Shown here: positions 1-8,820 of the stretch, in pieces
How the letters are laid out: each line of letters opens with the position of its first letter
Position numbering within the stretch: the first letter of the stretch is position 1
NCBI RefSeq assembly: GCF_014201135.1
Contig: NZ_JACHDR010000001.1
Span: forward strand, 620,001 to 684,000
DNA length: 64,000 nt
Direction: 5' to 3'
Source of the DNA: Neomicrococcus aestuarii
Lineage (GTDB): Bacteria > Actinomycetota > Actinomycetes > Actinomycetales > Micrococcaceae
The notes under the pieces: generated by a model
What the model saw: the letters and a program-made list of their open reading frames with translations, nothing else
Told to the model about the DNA's origin: nothing
The model's database searches: none
Made by a program: the position numbers and the translations under genes

Positions 1-446
1 TCTTTACGGCGTGATCGGTTGGAGGCGGCACACTCGGGGCAGAGCGCGTGATGGAAGGCATCAACCTCCACATAGTCCTTCTTGCAGATGTAGCAGCCGC
101 GCGGCTGAATGTAGTGGCCCACCGTGGCGCCCTTTTCGGCGACATCGTCCGGTACGGAGCTGTGCAGGTCGCGGCCGTGAGTCTCGTCATCTAGACGGTC
201 AGCGGCACCCGTTGCCGTGCGTTCCATGGTCTCGCGATCGGCGGCCAGAATCGCTTCCCGAGCCTCACGACGGCGGTGTTTCTTCACGTCCTTGAACATG
301 CTGGAGGTTCCCCGGCGCACCGCGATGAAGCGTTCGTCGTCGTTCTCTAGCGTGTGGATCTCCGAGAGAACTTTGAGGCACGCCTCGAGCTCGGTGCGAT
401 TAAAGGGGACGTCGTTGAAGTCGTCGTCAGTGAAGGTGAATTGCAT
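1..446 (-). CDS. SDR-family oxidoreductase with N-terminal zinc-ribbon-like region (partial)
   Basis: Only the first 148 codons are in the window; the gene runs off the left edge. The ATG at 446 opens MQFTFTDDDFNDVPFNRTEL. Residues 110-143 carry a four-cysteine pattern (C118, C121, C136, C139) in the context QPRGCYICKKDY...LCPEC. From memory of actinobacterial proteins, this segment precedes a short-chain dehydrogenase/reductase Rossmann domain in a family of about 450-500 residues; that domain lies outside the window, so the SDR assignment is inference from the N-terminus. The substrate is unknown. It is transcribed in the same direction as glgC and begins about 90 bases beyond the glgC stop. 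Confidence 0.6.
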   Translation of the reverse strand, partial: MQFTFTDDDFNDVPFNRTELEACLKVLSEIHTLENDDERFIAVRRGTSSMFKDVKKHRRREAREAILAADRETMERTATGAADRLDDETHGRDLHSSVPDDVAEKGATVGHYIQPRGCYICKKDYVEVDAFHHALCPECAASNRSRRK

Positions 447-539
447 AGCGCACCAATTTTACCGGTGGATAGCCGCAAACTATCCACCGGCCAATGGTGC
501 TATGCCGCACTCATGCCGTCGGGAGGGCGATCTGGTCCG

Positions 540-1781
540 CTAGGGGAGGATGAGCTGGTCTTTGCTCAGCACGGTGAGCCCGGAGTCAGTGACCGTGAAG
601 CCACGGGCGCGGTCGGCGTCGGCGTCGAAACCGATGCTCGCTCCCGGAGGAACCACTACGTTCTTGTCGATGATGGACTTGCGAATGCGTGCGCCTTCGC
701 CCACGTACACATTGTCCAAAAGGACGGATCCATCCACGTGTGCTCCTTGGCGAACGGTGACATCGACGGACAGCACCGAGTTCTCGACGTGTCCACCAGA
801 AATCACCACACCCTGAGACAGGATCGAATTATGGGATTCACCCTGGCTGCCATCTTCGCCACGGACGAGCTTGACCGGTGGCGAGTTGTGCTGACGCGTG
901 TAGAGCGGCCATTCGCTGTTGTAGAGGTTGAACTCCGGGATGGGCGCAATCAGGTCCATGTGGGCGTCGTAGTAGGAGTCCAGGGTACCTACGTCGCGCC
1001 AATAGCGCTGGTTGGTGGGAGCTTCACCCGGAACTGGGTGCGCCGAGAAATCGTAGACACCGCAATCGCCCTTCTCGACGAAGAACGGGATGATGTCACC
1101 GCCCATGTCATGCTTCGTGTCTTCGCGCTGGTTGTCTTCGTGAAGTGCCGCTACCAGTGCGTCAGCGTTGAAGACGTAGTTGCCCATGGAAGCCAAGAAA
1201 GACTCAGGATCATCGGCGAGCGGTGCGGTGGTCTCCGGCTTTTCCACGAACTGCGCGATCCGGCGTGGGTTTTCAGGATCCGTCTCCACCACACCGAACT
1301 GATTCACGAGCCGCAGTGGTTGGCGCACAGCGGCGACGGAGGCGCTGAATCCGGACTCGATGTGCTCACGCACCATGTCAGAGAAGTCCATGCGGTAAAC
1401 GTGATCGGCGCCCACCACCACGACGTAGTCCGGGCGGGCATCGTGAATGAGGTTGAGCGACTGGTAGATGGCGTTAGCCGAGCCCAAGAACCAGTCCTTG
1501 CCGAGGCGCTGCTGGGCCGGCACGGAGGCGACGTAGTTGCCCAGCAGGGTGGACATGCGCCAGGTCTCGGAGATGTGGCGGTCCAGAGAGTGGGATTTGT
1601 ATTGGGTGAGGACAACGACTTTGAGGAAGCCCGAGTTCACGACGTTGGAAAGGGCAAAATCAATCAGACGGTAGTTTCCTGCGAAGGGAACCGCGGGCTT
1701 TGCGCGGTCCGCAGTGAGAGGCATGAGGCGCTTGCCTTCACCGCCAGCGAGAACGATTGCTAGTACTTTACGGCCGGACAT
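540..1781 (-). CDS. glgC: Glucose-1-phosphate adenylyltransferase (ADP-glucose pyrophosphorylase)
   Basis: Makes ADP-glucose from ATP and glucose-1-phosphate, the committed step of bacterial glycogen synthesis, in the cytoplasm. The 413-residue product opens MSGRKVLAIVLAGGEGKRL with the nucleotidyltransferase glycine-rich loop and the following AKPAVPF segment; the last third (VISGGHVENSVL, VRQGAHVDGSVL) is the left-handed beta-helix of hexapeptide repeats. Length is normal for the family. The ATG at 1781 is preferred over one 33 bases upstream because GAGGGG lies about 7 bases before it. It is divergent from the glycogen synthase gene at 1899, the same arrangement as in mycobacteria. Confidence 0.95.
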   Translation of the reverse strand: MSGRKVLAIVLAGGEGKRLMPLTADRAKPAVPFAGNYRLIDFALSNVVNSGFLKVVVLTQYKSHSLDRHISETWRMSTLLGNYVASVPAQQRLGKDWFLGSANAIYQSLNLIHDARPDYVVVVGADHVYRMDFSDMVREHIESGFSASVAAVRQPLRLVNQFGVVETDPENPRRIAQFVEKPETTAPLADDPESFLASMGNYVFNADALVAALHEDNQREDTKHDMGGDIIPFFVEKGDCGVYDFSAHPVPGEAPTNQRYWRDVGTLDSYYDAHMDLIAPIPEFNLYNSEWPLYTRQHNSPPVKLVRGEDGSQGESHNSILSQGVVISGGHVENSVLSVDVTVRQGAHVDGSVLLDNVYVGEGARIRKSIIDKNVVVPPGASIGFDADADRARGFTVTDSGLTVLSKDQLILP

Positions 1782-1898
1782 TTTGATCCCCTCGTAGTGC
1801 ATTCGGCGCTTCAATGCGCCGTTTCAAGCCAACAATCAGCGGGTTAACTTTGTACTTTTACACTATGACATGTTTCATCAACCGACTACGTTGGAAAC

Positions 1899-3125
1899 GT
1901 GCGAACTGACATTGTTACCAAAGAATTCCCTCCCACCATTTATGGCGGCGCGGGTGTCCACGTGGCGGAGCTTTCACGAGTCCTTGCCCCCAAGCTAGAT
2001 CTTCGAGTCCGCGCCTTCGGCGAACCTCGTCCCGAGGATTATCACGGCGCCATCGTTTCCAGCTATGCGGCCCCGTCTGAGTTTGATGCCGCGAACGCTG
2101 CTGTTCAGACGATGGCCACGGATTTGCTCATGCTCCAGGATTTCGCAGGAGCGGATGTTATTCATTCGCACACCTGGTACGCGAACTTTGCTGGTCACCT
2201 CGGTAGCCTTTTGCACCACGTCCCTCACGTCATTTCCGCGCACTCGCTAGAGCCGTTGCGCCCGTGGAAGGCTGAACAGCTCGGTGGCGGATACGCGCTC
2301 TCCTCCTGGGTGGAGTCCACCGCGTATCACGCAGCGGACGCCATCATTGCGGTGTCTGACGGAATGCGCCGTGACATTGAACGGGCGTACCCCACCGTGG
2401 ATGCGTCCAAGATTCACGTGGTTCACAACGGCGTAGATACGGACACGTGGCAGCCAGATACCGCCACGGATGTCGTGGAAAGCTACGGCATTGATCCACA
2501 GAAACCCTCCGTAGTTTTCGTCGGTCGCATTACCCGCCAAAAGGGCGTGCCGTATCTCTTGCAGGCAGCCCGCCACTTGCCACCAGAGGTTCAGTTGGTT
2601 CTGTGTGCCGGTGCGGCAGACACGCCAGAGCTCGCAGCGCACGTCAACTCGCTCATTACAGAGCTCAAGGAAACGCGCGAGGGTGTGGTGGTCATCGAGA
2701 AGATGATGCCACGCCACGAGCTCATCCAGATCCTCACCAACGCCACCGTTTTTGCGTGCCCGTCCATTTACGAGCCTCTGGGCATCGTGAACTTGGAAGC
2801 CATGTCCTGTGGAACAGCCGTGGTCGCTTCGGCTACGGGCGGCATTCCGGAGGTCGTGGTGGACGGTGAGACCGGCTACTTGGTGCCACTCGAGCAGGTT
2901 CAGGACGGTACGGGCACTCCTTTGAATGAAGAGGAGTTCGTCTCCACGTTCGCTGCTGCCCTCAACAAGGCACTCGAGGATCCAGAGCGTGCCGCCGCGA
3001 TGGGACAGGCCGGTCGACAGCGCGCCATCGAAGCCTTCAGCTGGGATGCCATCTCGGATAAGACCATCGAGGTCTACCGCGCCGCGCAAGAACGCTTTGC
3101 GGCTCGCACTTCAGAAAGCAAGTAA
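1899..3125 (+). CDS. glgA: Glycogen synthase, actinobacterial GT4 type (or maltose-1-phosphate synthase)
   Basis: A 408-residue GT-B fold glycosyltransferase of family GT4, the actinobacterial form, shorter than the GT5 GlgA of enterobacteria. The N-terminus KEFPPTIYGGAGVHVAEL is the nucleotide-sugar loop; the C-terminal PSIYEPLGIVNLEAMSCG carries the E-x7-E retaining motif. In Corynebacterium the homologue is called GlgA; in mycobacteria the orthologue (GlgM) makes alpha-maltose-1-phosphate from ADP-glucose and glucose-1-phosphate, and sequence alone does not separate the two. The start is a GTG with TACGTT (1887-1892) six bases upstream, suggesting a leaderless mRNA, although GGAAA could serve as a weak ribosome site. 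Its neighbour glgC supplies the ADP-glucose. Confidence 0.9.
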   Translation: MRTDIVTKEFPPTIYGGAGVHVAELSRVLAPKLDLRVRAFGEPRPEDYHGAIVSSYAAPSEFDAANAAVQTMATDLLMLQDFAGADVIHSHTWYANFAGHLGSLLHHVPHVISAHSLEPLRPWKAEQLGGGYALSSWVESTAYHAADAIIAVSDGMRRDIERAYPTVDASKIHVVHNGVDTDTWQPDTATDVVESYGIDPQKPSVVFVGRITRQKGVPYLLQAARHLPPEVQLVLCAGAADTPELAAHVNSLITELKETREGVVVIEKMMPRHELIQILTNATVFACPSIYEPLGIVNLEAMSCGTAVVASATGGIPEVVVDGETGYLVPLEQVQDGTGTPLNEEEFVSTFAAALNKALEDPERAAAMGQAGRQRAIEAFSWDAISDKTIEVYRAAQERFAARTSESK

Positions 3126-3165
3126 GCAGGCGCAAGCGCGATACTTACTGCTTAACGCAAGAAAA

Positions 3166-3209
3166 TACGATGCCGCAGCGAGGCACAGAGCCCACGCTGC
3201 GGCGTCGTA
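3166..3209. terminator. Bidirectional terminator between convergent genes
   Basis: Fifteen-base arms TACGATGCCGCAGCG and CGCTGCGGCGTCGTA (one G-T pair) are separated by 14 bases, flanked by AAAA on the left and a T-rich run on the right. It sits between the convergent glycogen synthase and acyl-CoA oxidase-like genes. Confidence 0.75.
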
Positions 3210-3234
3210 ATTCTTAGTTCTTAAGGCCTAGATA

Positions 3235-5331
3235 TTAGGACTTGACCCCGCCCTTTTCCGACGCCTTGCGTTCAGCGCGGCGACGGTTCAAAAGGACCTT
3301 TTCCTCAATGGGAGCGTCCGCGGATGCGCGAAGTTTTCGTGCGTATTCGGCGGCTTGCTCCTGGCGGGTCTCTTCGGCACCGGTGGCGATCGAGGCACGC
3401 AAGTGATCATCCGTGAAGCCCCACGAGTCCACAATGTCCTGCACGTGTGGACGCAGTCGGCCCAGCAAGCGGTTGATGTACGGCGAGAGGGTACGTGCTC
3501 GCTGCATCGAGAGGCGGCCATTCATGAGGTACCACGAAAGGTTCTTCTCGATCAGGGTGAGACCGAAGACGTCGCGCAACCACGTCATAACCTGACGAGT
3601 GGTGTCATCCTCAATCCCCGCGATGGCCTTGGTGAAGGCTTCCCACTGCAAGAGTTCGGCGTGGGAGCGAGCCGCGGCAATGAGCTCGTCCTGATGAGCG
3701 TTGAACACCGCGGCGGCTTCTGCCTGTGGCAGCTTCGCGGCAGCTCGCATGTCATCGGCAACGCCTGCGATCATGTCCTGAACTCGAAGCGTCAGCAGTT
3801 CACGCTGCGTGCGCTCTTCCTTGAGGTAGTTCGCGGAGCGCTTTTCCGAGCCCGAATCCACCACGGTCTGACCCAACTGACGAAGACCAGAGCGGTTGAA
3901 CACCAGGCTTTCGGCGCGGCGCACCATGAAGCGAGCGAGCACGCCGGCATCGAGGTGACGGAACTCGGCCGCGTAATCGCTGAGCAATCGCTTGGCGACC
4001 AACTGGAGGAGGACGTTGTTGTCACCTTCGAAAGTGACGTAGATGTCCAAGTCTTGGCGCAGGCTAGTGATGCGGTTCTCTCCCAAGAATCCGGCACCAC
4101 CGCACGCCTCGCGGCACTCCTGCAGAATGTCCAGCGCGCCCCACGTGCTTAGTGGCTTCAGCGCGGCGGCAAGGGTTTCGAGGTCTTGGCGATCCTCGTC
4201 CGTGTCATGCGCGCCGGAGAAGACTTCATCAAACTTCTCAAGCAGTACTTCGTGGGCAAAGCCCGCGGCGACCGTCTGGGCGAGGCGCGGGATCAAACGG
4301 CGTTGGTGACGCTGGTAGTCCATGAGGACTTCCTCATGCGTGTCCGAGCTCGCGTTGAACTGGCGGCGCTGGTTGGCGTACGTGATGGCGATCTTCAAGC
4401 CCATCTTGGAGGCCGTAACAGCGGCGCCGTCCAAGGAAACGCGGCCCTGAACAAGAGTTCCGAGCATCGTGAAGAAGCGGCGTCCTGGAGACTCAATGGG
4501 GGAGGAGTACGTGCCGTCCTCGTCCACATTTCCGTAGCGGTTCAAGAGGTGATCGCGCGGGATGCGGACCTGAGTGAAGTGGAGGCGGCCGTTATCGATG
4601 CCGTTCAGGCCACCTTTGAGGCCGTCATCCTCGCCCCCGATTCCGGGGAGGAAGTTTCCTTCTTGGTCGCGGATATCTACGTAAAATGCATGGACGCCGT
4701 GGTTGACGCCCTTAGTGATGAGCTGAGCGAAGAGGGTTGCTGCTTTACCGTGCACGGCAGCATTGCCTAGGTAGTCCTTCCACGCTGCGCGGTGTGGAGT
4801 GTGGAGGACGAACTCTTGGGTTTCCTCGTCATATGTTGCGGTGGTAGCGATGCTCGCTACGTCAGAACCATGGCCGGTCTCCGTCATGGCGAAAGCGCCC
4901 GGGATTTCCAAGCTCATGATGCCTGGGAGCCAGCGCTCGTGGTGGCTCTGGGTTCCGAGGTGCAAGACGGCCGAACCAAAGAGGCCCCACTGGACGCCGG
5001 CCTTGATCTGCAAGGAAGGGTCCGCGATCACGAGCTCTTCGAAGCCGGCGATGTTGCCGCCGTGGTTGTCCTCGCCACCGAACTGTGCCGGGAAGGCACG
5101 GTGAACAGCATTGGAATCCACCAGAATGCCGAGCTGTTCGAAGACCCGGGAGCGCTGATCATTCATCGAGGCGCCCTCGGCCTTGTGAAGTTCAGGCTTA
5201 GCCGCGAGTGCGCGAGCCGTCTTGCGGACGTCTGCCCACTTGCCGAGCTGGAGTTCGCCGAGGAGTTCTTTGTTGATTGATCCGTGGGCCACGTCTGGGA
5301 CGGGGATGGTGGATTCGTTCGTCACAGTCAT
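3235..5331 (-). CDS. Acyl-CoA dehydrogenase / acyl-CoA oxidase-like flavoprotein
   Basis: A 698-residue protein, far longer than classical acyl-CoA dehydrogenases (about 380), matching the acyl-CoA oxidase-like architecture found in Actinobacteria: an N-terminal helical region, a central flavin-binding segment with GAFAMTETGHGSDVASI around residues 150-166, and a C-terminal helical half with GGAGFLGENRI. It probably catalyses the first alpha,beta-dehydrogenation of acyl-CoA in beta-oxidation; whether electrons go to ETF or oxygen cannot be told. Its ATG overlaps the stop of the TetR gene by 4 bases, so the two are co-transcribed. It lies next to thiolase, ketoacyl reductase and dehydratase genes, giving a nearly complete fatty-acid degradation set. 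Confidence 0.88.
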   Translation of the reverse strand: MTVTNESTIPVPDVAHGSINKELLGELQLGKWADVRKTARALAAKPELHKAEGASMNDQRSRVFEQLGILVDSNAVHRAFPAQFGGEDNHGGNIAGFEELVIADPSLQIKAGVQWGLFGSAVLHLGTQSHHERWLPGIMSLEIPGAFAMTETGHGSDVASIATTATYDEETQEFVLHTPHRAAWKDYLGNAAVHGKAATLFAQLITKGVNHGVHAFYVDIRDQEGNFLPGIGGEDDGLKGGLNGIDNGRLHFTQVRIPRDHLLNRYGNVDEDGTYSSPIESPGRRFFTMLGTLVQGRVSLDGAAVTASKMGLKIAITYANQRRQFNASSDTHEEVLMDYQRHQRRLIPRLAQTVAAGFAHEVLLEKFDEVFSGAHDTDEDRQDLETLAAALKPLSTWGALDILQECREACGGAGFLGENRITSLRQDLDIYVTFEGDNNVLLQLVAKRLLSDYAAEFRHLDAGVLARFMVRRAESLVFNRSGLRQLGQTVVDSGSEKRSANYLKEERTQRELLTLRVQDMIAGVADDMRAAAKLPQAEAAAVFNAHQDELIAAARSHAELLQWEAFTKAIAGIEDDTTRQVMTWLRDVFGLTLIEKNLSWYLMNGRLSMQRARTLSPYINRLLGRLRPHVQDIVDSWGFTDDHLRASIATGAEETRQEQAAEYARKLRASADAPIEEKVLLNRRRAERKASEKGGVKS

Positions 5332-6011
5332 CGGGAGACCTTTCGAGTTGCTTTGGTAATGGAGGAAATGCCGTAGAGCAGCCAGTCAGAGACTCGGCGT
5401 GCAAGAAGTTCTGCCGACGGGCGGGCAGGATCATGGGGTGATTGGCGCAGCCAGGATTCGCCGACAGAGCGAATCATTCCCAACGCACCTTCGGGCCAAT
5501 AGGCGAGGGAATCGGCGGAGGCGCCATCGGCGCGGTTCGCGTGGACGTAATCGGCCATGCGCTCGTGCATCATCACGGTGAGCTCGGAGAAGAAGTGCGC
5601 TAGAGCGCGGGAGTCCGAGGTTTCGAGGTGGGCGGTCACGAACTCATACGTATTGGGTGAGCGTTCGGCTTGAGCCAGGTACGCATGCACCATGCTGAAG
5701 AGCGCTTCCTCAGGGCTGGCTTTGGACTCACCGGCGCTGATGACTGCTTCGCGAAGTTGATTGATGACCACTTCGCCCATTGAGTGACGCAGACCGTCTT
5801 TGTCACCGAAGTATCGGTAGAACACCGACTTACTGGTGTGGGACGCAGCTGCGATCTCTTCCATGGAAGCGGAGGGACCCAGCCGGTGGACGGCTTTGCG
5901 CGCGCTGGCAATGAGTTCAAGGCGGCGCACCGTGCGGTGCTGGTCCCAGCGTGAAGCGCGACCATCCACGGAGGACGGGGGCTGGGACGAAGATACTGTG
6001 GCGGAGTTCAC
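5328..6011 (-). CDS. TetR-family regulator of the adjacent fatty-acid genes
   Basis: A 227-residue TetR/AcrR-type repressor. The DNA-binding helix-turn-helix is at about residues 48-77 (SMEEIAAASHTSKSVFYRYF, the typical helix 3-4 signature); the rest is the variable ligand-binding domain. It is the first gene of a two-gene unit with the acyl-CoA oxidase-like gene and is divergent from the thiolase-reductase-dehydratase unit, so it probably controls both, perhaps sensing an acyl-CoA (inference). The start is GTG with no ribosome site; TACGCT (plus-strand 6019-6024) ends 7 bases upstream, consistent with a leaderless transcript whose -10 box is buried in the palindrome at 6012-6026. Confidence 0.88.
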   Translation of the reverse strand: MNSATVSSSQPPSSVDGRASRWDQHRTVRRLELIASARKAVHRLGPSASMEEIAAASHTSKSVFYRYFGDKDGLRHSMGEVVINQLREAVISAGESKASPEEALFSMVHAYLAQAERSPNTYEFVTAHLETSDSRALAHFFSELTVMMHERMADYVHANRADGASADSLAYWPEGALGMIRSVGESWLRQSPHDPARPSAELLARRVSDWLLYGISSITKATRKVSR

Positions 6012-6026
6012 GATACTTAGCGTATC
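6012..6026. promoter_or_regulatory. Candidate TetR operator in the divergent promoter region
   Basis: A perfect 5-5-5 palindrome GATAC-TTAGC-GTATC lies directly against the TetR start codon and overlaps its predicted -10 box. A further GATAC half-site occurs near 6068, on the side of the thiolase promoter. Assignment to this TetR protein is inferred from position. Confidence 0.55.
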
Positions 6027-6141
6027 AGGTACGCTTGGTTTCAGTTACTCACATCATACTGAACTTGATACGTTGGATTCGGGGGAATCGCTCCCGCACC
6101 CGTTGTCAGCCGTTCAGGCCTTCATTGCCGAAAGGGTACTC

Positions 6142-7458
6142 ATGACCGAGCAGAACCAGACCCCAGCATCCGCCCAAACCGCACGCCGCGCCGTCGTCAT
6201 CGGTGGAAACCGTGTTCCGTTCGCCCGTGCACACGGTGCCTACGCCAACGCCTCCAATCAGGATCTCCTCACCGCAGCCCTCGACGGCCTCGTTGCACGC
6301 TTCGGCTTGCAGGGGGAGCGCATCGGTCAGGTTTCGGCCGGCGCCGTGATCAAGCACTCGAAAGACTTCAACCTCACTCGCGAAGCCGCTTTGGGCACCG
6401 CGCTTTCTAAGGGCACCCCAGCTGTAGACGTTCAGATGGCCTGCGCCACCGGCATGGAAGCCATCGGCTCTCTCGCGAACAAGATCAAGCTCGGCCAGTT
6501 GGATTCCGCCATTGGTGGCGGTGTTGATTCGATTTCTGACGCGCCGATCGTGTTCTCTGACGGAGTGCGTCACGCCCTTCTTGAGGTCACCCGTGCGAAG
6601 AGCATTCCACAAAAGCTTGCCGCTTTCTCTAAGGTCCGCCCGAAAGACCTTGCCCCAGTGGCACCAGGTACCAACGAGCCCCGCACGGGACTTTCCATGG
6701 GCGAGCACCAGGCCCTGACCACTGCTCAATGGAAGATCACCCGCGAAGCTCAGGACCAACTGGCTGCAGCGAGCCACAACAACCTCGCCGCTGCCTATGA
6801 CCGCAACTTCTTCGATGACCTCATCACCCCGTATGCGGGACTGAGCAAGGACAACAACATGCGTGCGGGCTCGAGCGTCGAGAAGCTCGCCACCCTCAAG
6901 CCAGTGTTCGGCAAGAGCCTCGGCGATCAGGCCACCATGACGGCCGGTAACTCCACCCCACTCACTGACGGTGCATCCGTGGTGTTGTTGGGTTCCGAAG
7001 AATGGGCTCAGTCCAAGGGCTTGCCTATTCTTGCGGACTTCGTGGACTTCGAAGCTGGTGCCGTTGACTTCGTCAGCGGTGAAGAAGGCTTGCTGATGGC
7101 ACCGGCGTACGCCGTTCCTCGCATGCTCGCCCGCCAGGGACTGACGCTGCAGGACTTTGACTACTACGAGATCCACGAAGCGTTCGCAGGCACCGTGCTC
7201 TCCACGCTTGCCGCGTGGGAAGACGAAGACTTCTGCCGCAACAAGCTGGGCCTTGACGGCGCGCTGGGTTCGATCGATCGCAGCAAGCTCAACGTCAACG
7301 GATCGTCTCTCGCAGCCGGTCACCCGTTCGCCGCAACCGGCGGCCGTCTGGTGGCGACCCTCGCAAAGATGCTTCACGAAAAGGGCAGCGGCCGCGGACT
7401 CATCTCTGTATGCGCAGCCGGCGGTCAGGGCGTTGTGGCAATTTTGGAGGCACGCTAA
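6142..7458 (+). CDS. fadA2: Acetyl-CoA C-acyltransferase (thiolase)
   Basis: A 438-residue thiolase, likely the degradative (3-ketoacyl-CoA) type judged from its neighbours. The acyl-accepting cysteine is C101 in DVQMACATGMEAIGS; near the C-terminus NVNGSSLAAGHPFAATG supplies the catalytic histidine and SVCAAGGQG the second cysteine. The ATG at 6142 has an AAGGG ribosome site; an upstream open frame extends further but runs through the TetR promoter. The stop codon is followed with no gap by the start of the reductase gene (TAA-ATG). The order thiolase, FabG4-like, HtdX-like parallels mycobacterial fadA2, fabG4, htdX, which is the basis for the gene name. Confidence 0.88.
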   Translation: MTEQNQTPASAQTARRAVVIGGNRVPFARAHGAYANASNQDLLTAALDGLVARFGLQGERIGQVSAGAVIKHSKDFNLTREAALGTALSKGTPAVDVQMACATGMEAIGSLANKIKLGQLDSAIGGGVDSISDAPIVFSDGVRHALLEVTRAKSIPQKLAAFSKVRPKDLAPVAPGTNEPRTGLSMGEHQALTTAQWKITREAQDQLAAASHNNLAAAYDRNFFDDLITPYAGLSKDNNMRAGSSVEKLATLKPVFGKSLGDQATMTAGNSTPLTDGASVVLLGSEEWAQSKGLPILADFVDFEAGAVDFVSGEEGLLMAPAYAVPRMLARQGLTLQDFDYYEIHEAFAGTVLSTLAAWEDEDFCRNKLGLDGALGSIDRSKLNVNGSSLAAGHPFAATGGRLVATLAKMLHEKGSGRGLISVCAAGGQGVVAILEAR

Positions 7459-8817
7459 ATGGCAGATGCATATATGGATCTTGTAGGGTCCGGCTTCGGC
7501 AAGGTGCTTGCTAAGCAGCTTGGTTTGCCGCAGCCTCCCACGCTTCGCCGCTACGTTGAGGGCGAGCCGATCGCGCCAGGACCCGTGCTCTTGCTCGGCG
7601 CAGGCGCTACGGCTCAGCAGCTTGCAGATGTTCTGCTCGGCTGGGGACTGGATGTTCGTCGTCACTTCACTGACGGTGTTCGGTTCGGTGCGGTTCTTCT
7701 GGTCGCTGATTCCTTTGAGGCCCCGTCAGAACTGAGCGCGCCGGCCCTTGAATTGGGCCGCGCTGTGAAGTCGCTGGCTCGCGGCGCACGCGTCATCTCG
7801 CTGTCGAAGCAGGCGGCCAGCCAGGATGCACCAGCGGTTGCCGCAGTGCGTCGAGGCATCGAGGGCTTGGTGCGCTCGGTAGCTCGGGAACTGCGTGGCG
7901 GCGCCACCGCCAACGGTTTGTTCTTGGGCGACGGCGTGGATGGTTTCAACGCTTCACTGCTTGGCGCGTTGCGCTTCTTCCTTTCCGGCAAGAGCGCTTA
8001 CGTTGACGGCCAGTTCTTGAGCGTGAGCACCACGGACAGCGAGGTGCCGGATGTTCGCACTGCCCAGTACGACGGCGCAGCCTCGCCTCTCGCAGGCAAA
8101 GTTGCGGTGGTCACGGGTGCGGCTCGCGGAATTGGCGCGGCCATTGCGCGCGTGCTGAAGCGCGACGGTGCCACCGTGGTGGTTGTCGATGTTCCTGCCG
8201 CTGGCGATGCCTTGACGAAGGTCGCTAATGAGCTCGGTGGAACAGCGCTGCAGCTTGATATCACTCGTGCCGATGCTGGTCAGGTGATTCTTGATCATGC
8301 TCGCGGGCGTCACGGTTCCTTGGACATCGTGGTGCACAACGCCGGTATTACTCGTGACAAACTGCTGGCCAACATGGACCAGGCCAAGTGGGACTCCGTG
8401 ATCGCGGTCAATCTCGAATCACAACTGCGTATGAACGAGGCGTTCTTGGCGGCAGATTTGCCGGGATTGCGCGTCGTGACGCTTGCTTCGACCTCCGGCA
8501 TCGCGGGCAACCGTGGCCAGACGAACTACGCGGCTTCCAAAGCTGGCGTCATGGGCGTAGTTGCGTCCACGTCTCCAGCGCTTGAAGCGCGAGGCGGCGG
8601 AATGAACGCTGTGGCTCCTGGCTTCATTGAGACGGAAATGACCGCCAAAATTCCGGTGGCCACCCGTGCTGTGGGTCGATTGCTCTTGCCATCGCTCATG
8701 CAGGGCGGACTGCCGTTGGACGTCGCCGAGGCGGTCTCCTTCTTGGCGTCCCCAGCAGCCAACGGAATCAACGGCCAGACGCTTCGCGTGTGTGGCCAGA
8801 GCCTGATTGGAGCCTAG
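7459..8817 (+). CDS. fabG4: High-molecular-weight 3-oxoacyl reductase, FabG4-like
   Basis: A 452-residue two-domain SDR resembling mycobacterial FabG4 (Rv0242c) along its length, including LAKQLGLPQPPTLRRY at the start and RVCGQSLIGA at the end. Residues 1-210 form the flavodoxin-like domain typical of the HMwFabG group; the catalytic Rossmann domain begins at VTGAARGIGAAIA (about residue 220) and contains the Ser (ASTSGIAGN) and the NYAASK Tyr-Lys pair. FabG4 is reported to use NADH and CoA-bound ketoacyl substrates, so a role in acyl-CoA metabolism rather than ACP-linked synthesis is likely. It is expressed from the thiolase promoter. Confidence 0.88.
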   Translation: MADAYMDLVGSGFGKVLAKQLGLPQPPTLRRYVEGEPIAPGPVLLLGAGATAQQLADVLLGWGLDVRRHFTDGVRFGAVLLVADSFEAPSELSAPALELGRAVKSLARGARVISLSKQAASQDAPAVAAVRRGIEGLVRSVARELRGGATANGLFLGDGVDGFNASLLGALRFFLSGKSAYVDGQFLSVSTTDSEVPDVRTAQYDGAASPLAGKVAVVTGAARGIGAAIARVLKRDGATVVVVDVPAAGDALTKVANELGGTALQLDITRADAGQVILDHARGRHGSLDIVVHNAGITRDKLLANMDQAKWDSVIAVNLESQLRMNEAFLAADLPGLRVVTLASTSGIAGNRGQTNYAASKAGVMGVVASTSPALEARGGGMNAVAPGFIETEMTAKIPVATRAVGRLLLPSLMQGGLPLDVAEAVSFLASPAANGINGQTLRVCGQSLIGA

Positions 8818-8820
8818 GCC

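Noticed and set aside
354-1763. Long plus-strand open frame (469 codons) opposite glgC.
   Set aside because: The minus-strand frame is unmistakably GlgC; the opposite frame has no family resemblance and is a high-G+C shadow.
6106-7665. Long minus-strand open frame (519 codons) opposite the thiolase.
   Set aside because: It has an atypical Cys/His/Gly-rich composition and no recognisable domain, and the thiolase is clear on the other strand.
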